This document shows, piece after piece, positions 1 through 12,299 of a stretch of DNA of 64,000 nt (within the stretch, counting starts at the first letter, position 1; every line of letters starts with the position of its first letter). The stretch comes from Cordia subcordata (lineage: Eukaryota; Streptophyta; Magnoliopsida; Boraginales; Cordiaceae). Both the position numbers and the translations under genes were made by a program. The notes below the pieces were generated by a model. It saw only the letters and a list, made by a program, of their open reading frames with translations, searched no databases and was not told where the DNA came from. Where the stretch lies: positions 13,477,501 through 13,541,500 of the forward strand of contig JAPTOF010000017.1 in NCBI GenBank assembly GCA_028554755.1, given 5' to 3'.

Positions 1-1350
1 ATTTCATATAAGAGATAATGCAATTCTTTTTTTTCCCCTGAAATAAGCCATCAAATTTTTGGCATATTATCACCAAGAACTAAATCAGATTAAAATAACG
101 CAATCCTCATTGATCAAACTGAGGCTTATTTAGTATCAGACACATAGGTAGCAGAGTTCTGGTAATTAAATAGGACAAAATGTACTATTCTTTTTTTGTC
201 TTCGGTAAAAAATCAAAACTTACTTGACTTTAGCACAAAGAATTAGTCTCTCTTTTTTTTTGCACTCTGTAGCTTTCTTTTCCTGGAAACAAATTCCTTT
301 ACAGATAGCCACAGCATAATTTATAAATTAAACTCTAATAAAATTATACTTTTAAGACTATAAAACAAAAGTATCTTTATTTTCAAATCAATCATATAAA
401 ATCACCATTCACAACAATAAATAGTTCGAATAGAGTCCAAACAAAATTCTCAATGATTAGCTTTACTGTAATTTAGTCAACGAGAAAAACAAAAAATCTT
501 CGTTAGCTTTTAACCGACAATTAGAGACTTAGGATTTATGTGTCTTTGTAATCATTTGTAATAGTGAGAATAATTTGAACACCTTTTCATGATGTCTAAT
601 TTCTTTTTTTTAAAAATTAATTTGGTTAGTGTCAACTTACAATAAAGAGAACCTTTTATTTTAGTTGAGAAATGATTATTGTTTTGTCATTTTGTGTATC
701 GTCAATCTTCAAGTTGCATAAAGATTCAGCATAATCAAAAAAGTTTTCATGTGCACTATTCTTATTTTAGTCCAAAATCAGACACAACAAAGAGAGAAGA
801 AAAATGGCTTTTCTTAATCTATAGACATCCAATTAGATGGATATGGAAATAATACGATTTATTTATAGCATAAAAGAGGTGGGTGTTAATTTGTTCATTG
901 TCTTGTATTTCTTCCCTAAAAACAAGTGATACCAGTAGACTGTGCGGGAAAGATTTTGTGTGATTTCTGCGAAAGACAAGACTAGAGATCAAGGACCAAA
1001 TTTAGTAAAGTTTGCCAGCGCAGAACATAAAGGTAAAGAAAGAATAGTTCAAGAAAAAAACAGACATAATGTGTTACATGCAAAAGTGACATAAAATTTT
1101 CAGTTTGAGAAATTTTTCTTTCTTCACAAGAAAAGAGAAAAAGGACAAGATTGCCTACATCATCAGGTGTGATTGAGTGAAATACATTGATGACATTGAA
1201 CAAACAGAATCAAATATTTGGATCAGAATTTAGAAGCTGAGAAGAGAATTTTGTAAGAACATTTAATCACAGAAACGAGAAAGTACCAAACAGATGTATC
1301 TAATTTTTTAATCCTGTGACCTCGGATAATTCTCCACATCCTCCCCTAAA
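1..1350. other. AT-rich intergenic DNA, no gene seen
   Basis: No coding pattern, splice-linked exon set or repeat end is recognisable on either strand. The short open frame on the minus strand at 982-1203 is hydrophobic low-complexity translation of AT-rich DNA with no family resemblance. Confidence 0.6.
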
Positions 1351-1359
1351 TTAGCATTT

Positions 1360-1990
1360 AGGGAGTCAAACATATTTTTAACAAGAACAACATCATTTTA
1401 ACCATCAACTCCATTTCTGTTTCCTCTACCTTATTTTCTACTAACATTCTCCCATTCTCCTTTTTTTTTTTTTTTTTTTCTTGCTTGTTTTCCCAATTGT
1501 CTCCCAAAGTAGCTTTGCCTTCATTCTGATGATTAGGATTTCTACTTTGACTATTTTGGTTATTGTTAAAATGCCTGTTGAATCTTTGCCCATTGCTTAC
1601 AAACCACAATCATCCTTGTTATGACCAACATGAAACTCATTACTGCACTTAAATTCTTCCCAGTTTCTTTATCTTGTACCTGAACCCAAATTTGTTTTGG
1701 CAGAGACTTCAACCAATCATACTCAATACAAATGCGAGCCATCGAAGGGTGAGATCCATTTGCCGTAAGTTCATCTAATCGAATCAGTGTGCCTAAGAAC
1801 TTAGCCAAATTTTTAACAGCAGACTTTTCATAAAGATGATTTCAAAGTTCAGGAAAAGCAATCTAAATAGGAACGATAGAAGATTCTTTGTCTGGGGTGA
1901 ACTCCACTTCCCACATGAGCACCCTAATGCTAGTATCATCCACTTCCCAGATCTTTTTTTGTCCAAATAGTGCTTAATCAAACTCATTAC
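1360..1990 (-). pseudogene. LINE ORF1 remnant (DUF4283 plus zinc-knuckle type)
   Basis: Two overlapping minus-strand frames together resemble the DUF4283 domain of plant L1-type LINE first open reading frames. The core (1566-1808) contains LAKFLGT-like text (MAKFLGTLIRLDELTANGSH) and ARICIEYDWLKSLPKQIWVQ. In this family a 'FLG..LR.D..T' stretch is followed by 'ARv.vevDl..plp..i.v'. In another frame just downstream, KCSNEFHVGHNKDDC resembles the family's CCHC knuckle. The frame changes at least twice and a poly-A tract (poly-T on the plus strand, 1460-1480) interrupts it, so it is a dead fragment. No reverse transcriptase part is visible nearby. The assignment rests on these motifs; the exact LINE clade is not determined. 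Confidence 0.6.
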
Positions 1991-2564
1991 TACACTTGAT
2001 CAAGACGTGCTTATAATTAAACCACTAAATATCATATTTACCTTGTAAAAGTCAATCCTCTGAAAAAGTCTTGCACTACACTCTATCTATTTTGGCATCA
2101 CCAGAAAAAATCTGGAAACATGAAAAGTATTTCTCCATAACAATCATCCCACTCACTAGATGAAGGTAAATAAAAAATAATCAATAAAAAATAGACTAGA
2201 TCTACAAGCACTTGGCTCTCTGCCAAACACACACACATCACACAGAGCTAATCTTTGCAGCAGCTGCTTATGTTGCCATTTCAAACCACAAATATATGTA
2301 TGTACACATATTTTGTATAAAACACATGAAAATGCTACAAAAATTTTCAAAAATTAAAAAAAATAAAGAATGAGAAAAATAGAATGAAGGAGGTAAAATT
2401 ATTTTTTGTACCTGGAAGAAGAGAATCACTTGGAAGAAGAGAAGCACTTGGAAAAGGGGAAAGTATTTTGAGGACATATACCTTTCTAAAACGCAGCCTC
2501 TGTTTTTTAGGCTCAAAATGACATTTTTTTGAGAATGAAGACGACATGTTTTTTTGCGCAGATT

Positions 2565-2655
2565 AAAACGACATCGTTTCGCCAAGAGCAAAACGACGTC
2601 GTTTCGCCAAGATCAAAACGACGTCGTTTCTCCATGATCAAAACGACGTCGTTTT
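2565..2655. repeat. Four 25-bp repeats, each with a 14-bp palindrome
   Basis: A 14-bp palindromic core AAACGACGTCGTTT (first copy has one mismatch, GACATC) recurs with an exact 25-bp period starting at 2565, 2590, 2615 and 2640. Spacers read GCCAAGA or TCCATGA. Each core contains the C-box/bZIP-type GACGTC. The array lies about 70 bp left of the first GTCTC-type CACTA subterminal repeat, so it may belong to that element. Confidence 0.8.
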
Positions 2656-2723
2656 TGCCTAATTATTTCCCGCCCAAAAATTTTTTTCCACCTTTTTATT
2701 TAGGAGAATATTTAAAACATTAG

Positions 2724-2885
2724 AGACGCATATTTCGTCTTTATTCTGTCTCTAAATGGAATTTAATATGTATTCAATTTCAACTCTAATTTCTTTTACT
2801 TATAGTTAAATTATTTTGAAAAACTTTCTTTTTATGTACACTAATCTCTACATGTCTATACTACTACTACTACTACTACTACTAC

Positions 2886-2938
<53 letters not shown>

Positions 2939-4047
2939 CATGAAAATGGTCAAATGAACAACTTAATAGAACGTTAGTCTTAATTATATTTTTATTCAAG
3001 TTAACTATCTCCGTACTCTAAATTATTCATCATTTTGATTTATTATATTCTTTTGGGTAATACTTTATGGTAATTTAGTATTTATGCCAATTAATTTTTA
3101 TTTTTTTATAATTCTCTCCAAATTTTCGTCTCCATTTCATCTTAAACATTAAAATCTCTTAAATTTTTAATAATCTCAAATTTCAATTCCGTCTCAGATC
3201 CGTCTCAAATAATTTACTTCTCAAATTTAATAATTTATATTTACAAAATCCGTCTCTATTCTGTTGCAATATTCTCCAACTTTGTAATATATATTCCGTC
3301 TCTACTCCGTCTCAAATTAAAATAAATAAATTTTAAAAGAAATCCGTCTCTATTCCATCTCTAATTCATATGTCTCAGAATAAGTAAAAAGATTTTAAAA
3401 TTTTTCGTCTCTATTCTGTTGCAAAATATTTTTTAACTCTACAAAAAATAATATTCAATCAAAATTCCGTCCCTATTCCATCTCAAATATTCCAAAAAAT
3501 TTATAGAAAATTCCGTCTCTAAATTTTAAAAGAAATCCGTCTCTAATTCATATGTCTCAGAATAAGTAAAAAGATTTTAAAAATATTCGTCTCTATTCTG
3601 TTGTAAAATATTTTTTAACCCTATGAAAAATAATACTCAATCAAAATTTCGTACCTATTCCGTGTCAAATATTCTAAAAAATTTTACAAAAAATCCGTCT
3701 CTAATCCGTCTCTAAAATGTTAAAATATTAATATATATTTCGTCTCTAATCCGTCTCAAAACTGACAAAAGAGAAAAACCATCATAAAAGTCATCTCAAA
3801 TCCGTCTCAAAAATTTATGACACACATTTCGTCACAAATTCCGGCGCTAAATATTGTCTTTCCACCTTTTGAGACGGATTTTGTTACAAAAAAATGCGTC
3901 ACAAATTCCGTCGCAAGTCCCGTCTCAAATCCGTCTACAAGTATGACAAACTTTTTGTGCAAGAGATCGTCCCAATTCCGTCTCAAGTTGAGACAAAAAT
4001 TTTCCGTCTCAAACTTTGCGTCTCTAAACTGTCAATTTCTAGTAGTG
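2724..4047. mobile_element. CACTA-type transposon end with subterminal repeats
   Basis: More than twenty copies of a TCCGTCTC-like motif (GAGACGGA on the other strand), mostly in one orientation, fill 3120-4010. The array ends in CTGTCAATTTCTAGTAGTG at 4029-4047, which is CACTACTAGAAATTGACAG on the minus strand, the typical terminus of En/Spm (CACTA) elements. Subterminal motif arrays next to the terminus are characteristic of that superfamily. A segment around 3330-3460 is duplicated at 3510-3640. No matching CACTACTAG end was found to the left, and no transposase is visible, so this is a one-ended or internally deleted non-autonomous element. The left limit given is only where the motif array starts. 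Confidence 0.7.
2862..2936. repeat. Compound microsatellite (ACT)n(AAT)n
   Basis: About nine ACT units run directly into about nineteen AAT units. Confidence 0.95.
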
Positions 4048-4599
4048 CGCCAAAACAATACTTTGGATTCTTGTTGGTTTGTTTCTGGAGGATGAGGCTT
4101 TCCATTATTGAGCGCCTGATGCTTTATTTAGCTTATTCGTGAGATTTTAATTGTTGATTACAGAGTTTTCAGCAGTAAAATTTTGGGTAAAAATATTGTT
4201 AAATAAGATTCGTTAATTGTTTGATATTGTATTTTAGAGTTGAATTTTCAGACCTCTTTATGACTATATTGGACGGTTTAGAAATATGGAATAGCATTTC
4301 TACAAACAAGAAGAAAAATAATTTTTGATACGATATAAAAATAACTTTTCAAAAACTTTTGTTTTGAAAAAACTCTAATACGGAGCTTCTAGTTTTTCCA
4401 CTTTTCTTTTTGTAGCTTTAATGTTTAAATGAAACACTTCTAAGAATAGCCCAAATAAATTAATTTTAACTTTTAAATTCATGTAAAGTATTTTTAGATA
4501 ATCTAAAAATCAGTTTCAATGGCTTTGGGAAAACCTCATCATTTTCATATTTTATATTAAAATTTTTCTTAAGATACATAGATACTTTTTTCTCTCATC

Positions 4600-7500
4600 T
4601 CGTTCATAGTTTGATAGTTGATACTTTTAGTGTTTTAGGCGTAGGGAGCAGCCACCCAATATGTCCTGGTGCTTAATCTCTATGGCGTATTGTAGTGGGG
4701 AGAATATTTTTTGGATGATAAAAATTAGAGTTTTATTATACCTCTCCTTCTTATAATTCTTTGAATATGAAAATGAGAAAAAAAAAATTAAAAAAGAAGA
4801 TCAAATGATAGTCTTATTCAAAATCTCAACAATTAAAAATACAAACTTGAAGTTGGGCCTGAATATCGACCTAGGCCTAGCCCTAGCCCAGTTTATGGAC
4901 TAGCCTTTGTTTGGGTGTGTCATCATGGGTAGGGTTCCGTTGGTAACCGAAACCAACCCAAATTTTTTTATTATTTTTTATTCTTTTTTTCCCCTTTAAA
5001 GAGCTTTAACCAATATTATTTTTTATTCTTTTAAAACATCAGATTTTTTTTTAAATATATTTGGTTATGTAAGGGAGTAGAATTGAATACAACACCTCTT
5101 TTTTTTATATCAAAGTTTGAATTAGTAGGGCAAGGCTCTTTTCTTGTTTCATTATTGCAAACATTTATTTTAATTTTAGGTTGACAGCCTCATGATAAGA
5201 CCGCAATCAAACATAACTGTAATTTAAGTTCAATCTCGATTTATATTTTTAATTGAGTGTCCAAACTTATCTTATGGTTAAGTTCTTCGAGATCTACCTA
5301 CAATTTGCCATATAATTTACTTGGTGAATTCCCTTGTCAACCTGCCAAAATATATGTACACTTCAATTTTTTTCAAACCTTCTTTTTCTCACTCCTTAAC
5401 GTTTGTAAATTTGGTGCTATTATACTAGTTCTATTTTGTTTTGGGTATATGTTGGTTAGACCTGTGATATGAATGTAAATTCAAATTGATCTCTAGTTGA
5501 TTTTTCCTTAAATTCAAGTAAAATTCTGCTTTTTTTAATCATTCTTTTGATAAAACTTGTTAAAAGGAAAAACTGAAAGCAAATCAAACAAGCTAACACT
5601 TTTGTTGGTTCAGTTTGAATTAGTCATTTTAGGTAAACGACGAGGACGTCCAGTGCCTTTATTGAACCACAGGAACTAATTATGCTTTTATAATAAATCA
5701 CACATGGTTAATATTATAGAACAGTATTGTAGATGACTAATATAAAATAACATGAATGCCCTCTTGTTATTATACATGATATTGTAATAATAACAATATA
5801 TAGTAACAACAACAAATAAAGGTATTTATAATAATAATGAAGCTAATGGTAGTAATAGTGAGAAAAAAACAAACCACAAGTTAATTTTTATTTTTAAACT
5901 TTGTTTCGTTGTGTACTTTTTTACTTTTTATTTTTTTTCTATTTTAATATTTTTAATTTTATTCCCAAATTTAGTTTACTTTTTTACTTTTTAACGAATA
6001 TTTTAGTCATTTGATAAAAATTTCATTCTTATGATTAGGATAAAAAGAAAGTTGAAGGAGGAGTAGAAGAGGATGAGGAGGATTTATATGAGCTTCTTCC
6101 TTTTGAGAGGCCTGGGAATCCTGAAATCTTGGCCAAATATTACGATCAAGCTGCAAAAAGTGAGGTTAGGACGATTGTTCCTCCTTTTTATTTTTAATTT
6201 TTTCAATTTCAGAACCATAATATATAATTCGTTATATGAATGTGTTTGTCTATATATATATATATATATATATTATATGTTATATTATATTTTTTTTATG
6301 AAATTAATTATAACAAGTATGTATATTTGTGTGATGTGATTGGGTTTTTAATTAGGGATTCGACATTGAGGACTTTCCGGGTGCATGGATAGAATTAGAG
6401 TGTGGGAATATTGCTTCCTATCCTATTTTGAACCAGGGTATCCGTGACAGGCTTTGCAATCTCGCTAAATTAGCCATCAATGAGTATAATTCCCAAAATG
6501 TAAGATATATACACGCAAGCTCACCCCAATTTCTTTCTTTTACTTTTTCTATCTTCTTTTTCATCTCCGATTACTCGATAATTTCCACAAGCACAAATTC
6601 CACTTTTTGTAGGTCCAAAAATTCTTTTACAATATACAAGATCATTTATAGATATTAATAGCTTCCAATTTTTTTATTATTTTTTTAATGGTTGATCTTT
6701 GGTATGCTAAGGAGAGTCACATGAGTTGGATTCTCTGGTGAAAGCAAATGCATGTAACGCGGAGAAGGCACTTCTTATTACATTACTTTCAAAGTGAAGA
6801 AGAAACTCAAACCAACCGCAGGTGATAGTAATGGTGATAGTGATGGTGATAACCCCCCTCTGGAAATCTTCGAGGCTCGGGTTTGGCAAGATGATATGCC
6901 AACGTTTTGGATAAAGAGGAGAAGGTGTATCTCTGCCGACCTAAATTAAACCGGCCTAAAATCCTGGAGGAGGATTGTTTATAGGTATGCTTAGTGGTCA
7001 TCCCCATGCTTTTTCTGCAGTAGTTTTATGCATGCTTTTTATACAAACAAATGTTGCCATCACTGCAGCTGATTTGTAAACGTCATATTGGGAATGCAAA
7101 GTTACGAAGAGTCTTAAGCTTTCGTGTTAGCAGTTGTTACACAACTATGATGTCTTTCAAAGTTAACATTACCGCGTGAGTTGTTGGGCTACTTTAAAAA
7201 GGTCGTTCTTCTGAATTTGCCTCTCTTAGTGTAGCTGCTGCCATGGAATTGAACCCCTGACCCCTTTAGCTCTGCCAACCCAGTGGCATTGGAGCTCAAG
7301 ATTTTGTGCTTTTCTTTTGCATAAAATACCAATGGGAAGATCAGAAACGAGATCTTAAAATATTAAATCATTATGTTGAGGACAGATATGCGGGGTTTGA
7401 GTGTTGCGATATAAAATATATGGGGGGTATTGTGTGTTAATAGTCTGGGAGTGGAAAATGAGGTTTGGGATTATCTATAGCTTCATTTCGTATTATCAAT
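4600..7500 (+). repeat. Cystatin-unit copy A (inverted relative to 48-60 kb copies)
   Basis: Read in reverse complement, 4600-4740 and 4860-5640 match 52860-53000 and 52130-52700 (and 48540-49400), for example around the 'AACATATACCCAAAACAAAA' and 'GTGTCCAAACTT' stretches. The cystatin-like exons (6039-6950) and a 3' flank (7080-7500) follow in the same order as in the unit at 51660-55850. The tract 7200-7300 matches 51010-51100, 54140-54230 and 58640-58710 in reverse complement. One ancestral duplication unit is therefore present here in the opposite orientation. Confidence 0.75.
6039..6950 (+). pseudogene. Cystatin-like gene copy A, three exons, broken
   Basis: Exon 1 remnant 6039-6164 (42 codons, acidic, ends YYDQAAKSE), exon 2 6356-6499 (48 codons, starts GFDIEDFPGAWIELECG, ends LAKLAINEYNSQN), exon 3 from about 6712. 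Exon 1 and 2 boundaries fit GT-AG with phase 0, and exon 2 has exactly the same length as in the intact copy at 55050-55193. The LAKLAINEYN segment corresponds to the LARFAV helix of phytocystatins. In exon 3 the family segment (SLVKANA, then YYITFKVK) is split between two frames near 6765-6775. No in-frame ATG precedes exon 1, because an in-frame TAG lies immediately upstream at the intron-like ATTAG. Both breaks mark a pseudogene. A short GDSNGDSDGD stretch replaces the longer repeat of the intact copy. A (TA)n tract lies in intron 1 (6251-6272). Confidence 0.7.
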
Positions 7501-7760
7501 GGATGTGGCTATTGTTACTTTCTAATCTATGCTTGTTTGTGATTGTAATTGGTTGATAATTGTTACTTCTGTTGTGGTGGATTGCACAAAAGGCACAACT
7601 CATTGTAAACGTTTTCTTTTCACTTTTTTGATTAAGAAAACAATTTATATCATCTTAACATTAGTCGATCCCTAGGAGAGTAGAATATCTACGTTTTTTT
7701 TTCTAATTTTTTATGGATATGATTTGTACAGTTGTATCAGAAAATGATAATTCAATCTTT

Positions 7761-8196
7761 AGAGGGTGTTTGGCTTTGCTTATTAGCTGGTCAAACCAAC
7801 TTAGATGCCAAAAATAAAAAGTTACATGTTTGGCAAACTTGCCCATAAGCTATTTAAGGTTATTTACAGGCAGGGAAAAAAACAAAAAAGCAACTTGGAG
7901 CTACTTACTTTGTAGGTGCTTATAAGTTAGGTGATCAATCCTATTAAAATGACATATTTGTCCTTATACTTGAGCAGCACTTATTTACCAAATTAATTAG
8001 TTACACGTCTTTGTTAGTCATTTTAATTCTTATTGCTACTTATAAATACTTATTTACCAAATATATTAGCAGTTTATAAGTACATATTATCCAAATATAT
8101 CACTGCTTATTAATCACTAATTTAAAAATAATTTTTATTTATAAGCAATAGCTGCTTATAAACATTTAAAAATAAGCAAAGCCAAACGGGCTCTTA
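7761..8196. mobile_element. MITE, about 435 bp
   Basis: The left end AGAGGGTGTTTGGCTTTGCT and the right end (reverse complement TAAGAGCCCGTTTGGCTTTG) form terminal inverted repeats of about 24 bp with a few mismatches. The interior is AT-rich and non-coding. The GGTGTTTGG-type end is common in plant hAT-like or foldback MITEs; the superfamily is an inference. Confidence 0.6.
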
Positions 8197-8561
8197 GTGC
8201 TTTCCAAAGGGTCAATTCTAAAGTTGAAAGTGAAGATTAGTTGATTTGTAGTGTTGTCAAAATGGCCAAGTATATGGGACACATGGGTCTTGGCACGTGC
8301 CAAGGCTTCTAGAAGGCCTTTGTTTCTTTCCATTCCCTAAAAAAGGCCCATACCATACATTTGGAGAGTGGTCCTTTTTTTTTTTTCCTTTTCGTCTAAC
8401 GCTTCGGTTGGACCCAATCCAATTAAGAATGAGATAAAGTTTCTTCATCACTTCTTCAATTCAACTATTCTCAATATGGTGATTGCAACACCCTTGTAGA
8501 TGCCCTTTTGTTAAAAATTACTTTCATTAATAAAATCTCATCGGTAACGTGCAAACTACTT

Positions 8562-8881
8562 GAGGCTACTTTATCACTTGAAAAACATCATTAATATTTG
8601 ATTAGTTTAGTTTAGTAAAACACATTCTCTCACATATTTTTTACTATTTAAGTACTTATATGCACCAAATTAGCAAAGCCAAACACCCTCTAACTATGAT
8701 GTAATTTGCAGTAAGAAGTAAGAGGCCACTTTATCACTTGAAAAACATCATTAATATTTGATAAGTTTAATTTAGTAAAAAATATCTTCTTATATGTTTT
8801 TTTTACTATTTAAGTACTTGTAAACACCAAATAAACAAAGCCAAACACTCTTTAACTATGATGAAATTTGCACTAAGAAGG
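8562..8881. repeat. 160-bp tandem duplication
   Basis: 8562-8721 and 8722-8881 share the same succession of words, including 'CTTTATCACTTGAAAAACAT' and an 'AAAGCCAAACAC' stretch, at a 160-bp offset. Each copy ends in a MITE-like AAAGCCAAACAC sequence related to the right end of the element at 7761-8196, so this may be a duplicated MITE fragment. Confidence 0.8.
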
Positions 8882-9485
8882 AGGAGCTGGCCAAGAGAAT
8901 ATAGGAGAATATCGAGGGACTTGCATAAAACCAGGAGACAAAAGCAAGTATCAATAGGCCAAGGAACTTTGTGACCATTATTAACTCCACGATTTAAACC
9001 TTTTGTTAATTACTGTTCTCTCGTTTATGATTTGAGACACTCAAAACTTAAGCTCCAATATATATACTTGTGATTTAAGTTAACTAATATGAAATATATA
9101 TAGTGTCTCACACTATTGATCCATATTACTTTGGGAATGGTAGAACATAATAAAACTGGAATGCATTCTCAACTCATGACAATGTAGCACCTAGGGTAAA
9201 CTTGCAAATATGCACTGAATTCTCCAAATTTAAATCATAGGTTTAAGCTCATTTAAGTAATTCAAGCATATCAAGTCAGCCAACTACTAAACGTGCCTAG
9301 CTAGGCTCATTTGACTTATATACAGAATAGTCTGACAAGCATTTGTTAATGACTAAATCGAGTCTAGTTCATAGATCTAAAAACAGATAATCCAACCAGG
9401 AAAATTAAACTGTTTAGTCAAATTTACTCCATAACTGCGTCTGGATCAGAATTGACACCTGCAAATAACAAGAGAATGATTTAGC
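8865..9485 (-). repeat. Block Z, copy 1 of 3 (others about 49660-50650 and 53100-53745)
   Basis: From 'AACTATGATGAA' through 'GCTCCAATATATA' and 'GCCTAGCTAGGCTCATTTGA' to 'ACCTGCAAATAACA', the sequence matches B (49660-50640) and C (53105-53740) in the same orientation. The right part holds the short terminal exon of the protease model (9424-9458). Homology to the other copies fades just right of 9500. Confidence 0.85.
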
Positions 9486-10059
9486 TTGAAACATGTTTGA
9501 TCACCTCAAAATTTCCTGTTTGATCAAGCATGCTCAAAATGCAAACAACTCTAGTGCAGAGGAGTTGACACACAATGGCCTACTCAGTAGTAGTCCAAGC
9601 ACTGACATTGCAGCTCAAAGCCTGTCCCGGACTGTCAACTTGAGGAACCTATGAGCTCTTTTCAAGGGTGGTGCCACCAAAAACTTTTCTTACTGGATCA
9701 ATTGAGAAATAATTCACATACATAAAAACTTAAAATATTGCTACGGAACACAATTATTACGATTGTGTTTGTAGAAACTTCATATTTTGCAAGTGTTATA
9801 TCTTGTATAATAATTTTAGTTTTGACAAAGTGAAGTACATTATCTTCAATTACAATAACCAAGTATTCATAAGACATTCCCAATTGATTTTTCACTATAT
9901 TTATAGTGAAAATTACTCATTCACGTGGTAGCTTAAAAATCGATATTAATTTGCCCAAAAAATAAATTAAAGGATACACAATATATTTTTTTTAAATTTT
10001 AACTAACTTCTTGGCAAGATTTTAATTTTCTTGATATCAGTACCTCTAGAAGTTGCTGC

Positions 10060-10145
10060 CATCTCTACTTTATCCTGAGACCTCTTTTGCTTTCGAGGCT
10101 GCCATCTCTGCTTTATCCTGGGACCTCTTTCGCTTTTGATTTCGC
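10060..10145. repeat. 43-bp tandem duplication in protease exon 6
   Basis: Two adjacent 43-bp units, each starting CTCT.CTTTATCCTG on the plus strand, differ at a few positions. Forty-three is not a multiple of three. The exon measures 143 nt with the duplication and 100 nt without, and only 100 nt gives the phase needed to join the terminal exon at 9458. Confidence 0.85.
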
Positions 10146-11317
10146 TTCCTTTGCTTTCGCTTCTTTTGCTTTCTTTCATTACCCACCTGATTACATGAAA
10201 TAATGAAAAAATAATAGATACTAACTAAAGAATGATAAAATTTGTTAAGTAAAGAGTATGGATCTTAAGAAAATGGCATTTTACAACTAAAACAAGGCTG
10301 GAATTCTTGTTGGCAAACAAAGATAAAGCAAAAAGTGTTCGAACATATTAAGCACAAAAATATAACAAAAAAGATGTCCCATTCGCCTAAAGGGGAAAAA
10401 AGAATTCTACCTTGTAAATCTGACCCGGGTAGCATAGGCGAATCATGAGGTGGCATGCAGTTTTAGCAAAACCCTTGTCTGCCCATTGGAGACCCCACGA
10501 GTTCTTAACAATGTAGTAGTCAATTCCACCCTCTGAACCGCACCCCACAATAAGAAGAGAATGCATCCCATCAGAGTGACGTTCATTATCCTGCTTGCCT
10601 TGGTATATCCCCTAAAAGCAATTAAAAGAATATGTTATTATGCATTATTTAATAACACCGTATGAACAATATCATCTAAAATGACAAACCTTCCCAGAAA
10701 ATTTGCAAAAAGATGGATACACATGCAAATCACCACATATTGCAGTCGAATGCAATATGCGGGCTATGTTCTCTAAGGTGCAGGCTTCTGGTGGAATGCA
10801 AAAAAACTCGGCCTTGTATCTTTCTTTCTGAAAAAAAATAAAAAATAAAAATATTAAGACCCAAAAGAAAAAAATGTTATATAACATACTGAAACGATTT
10901 TCTGTTTTTAACTTACATGATCAATAGGTTTAGGAATTAAATTTCTCGTATATCTAAACGGGTGATCAGCATGCAGGCAGATGCCATCTTCGCTAATCAG
11001 TCTGAAGGCATCTTGAGTCTTTCCGAGATAACAACCAGTTTTATCTGGTTCAATGCCTAAGCGATGCATTTTTTCAAAGTTGTCATATTTGTGCGGAAGG
11101 TAGTCTACCAGCTGCTGTATTGAAAATCGTACCCCATATTTTCCACAATCTAAGGCCAATCTTACTGTCATAGCCTCTGAGGAGCAAAATGCATAGCAGA
11201 CTGCTGCATAATTTTTTTTTTTTAAAAAAGCAACATTTAAACATGGTTATATATGATATAAGAGCATAGTAGATGATGTTCTAATACCATGAAAATTCCT
11301 CTATCAATAACTAACAT

Positions 11318-12260
11318 ATATCCTCATAACTAGAGGTAGCATGGATTGGCTACCAAGAAATGCAAATTCACCAGAATTTTACAATTTTGCTCCATTATAC
11401 ACATAAACAGTTCAACACATAACATGAATCATTTGAAAGCAAAAGCAGTCATGAAATAAAATAAATCCAAAACTGATCTACTAAGCTTCATACATAGACT
11501 TGACCAAACTTTGAACCCCCGTGGATTATGCAAAATAAATGCATGTTTACTGTTGCTTCATCCGTCTAACTAATGTAGCATATAAACAGAGGAGAACTTG
11601 AGTTCCCCTCATAATTTGGACAAGTACAATCAGGTAGCATCCTGTAATAAAGTTGTTGATCATAATTGCCAATTACATCAAACACACCAAATTAGTAAAA
11701 CAAGACAGCTAGGCGCAATTGAATGATTCCTCAAACAGAAAAGGACAGAATCAAACTGAGAGGAAAGCTAAAGATTAACTTAATAGATGGTCTAACCGAA
11801 AAGAGATGTGGCTAGCCATAAGCTTATATGACCAAATGGTTAAAACACATAATATGCTAATGAACAAAATGGTTATAACACACATATATCGTCATAACTG
11901 GAGGTAGCATGGATTGGCTACCAAGAAATGCAAATTCTCCAAAATTTTACAATTTTGCTCCATTATACACATAAACAGTGCAACACATAACATGAATCAT
12001 TTGAAAGCAAAAGCAGTCATGAAACAAAATAAATCCAAAACTGATCTATTAAACTTCATACATAAACTTGACCAAACTTTGGACCCCCTTGGATTATACA
12101 AAATAAATGCATGTTTACTATTGCTTCATCTGTCTAACTTACGTAGCATAAAAACAGAGGAGAACTTGAGTTCCCCTCATAATTTGGCCAAGTACAATGA
12201 GGTAGCATACTCTAATAAAGTTGTTGATCACAACTCCCAATTACATCAAACACACCAAAA
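11318..12260. repeat. Tandem duplication with 568-bp period, in a protease intron
   Basis: About 375 bp beginning near 11318 recur near 11886, for example 'GAGGTAGCATGGATTGGCTA' at 11333 and 11901. The copies share word order through 'GTTGTTGATCA' and 'CATCAAACACACCAAA'. The plus-strand open frame at 11914-12306 is chance coding in the second copy. Confidence 0.85.
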
Positions 12261-12299
12261 GAAGAAAAGGTACCACAAAATCCAGATAAGGAAATACTT

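Noticed and set aside
2041..2170. Left CACTA terminus
   Set aside because: CACTACAC and CACTAGATG words occur but do not continue as the CACTACTAGAAATT end.
7215..7310. SINE or tRNA fragment with a GGTTCAATTCC-like box
   Set aside because: The same tract occurs at the same place in units B, C and D, so it is part of the cystatin-unit 3' flank; an older SINE origin is possible but not shown.
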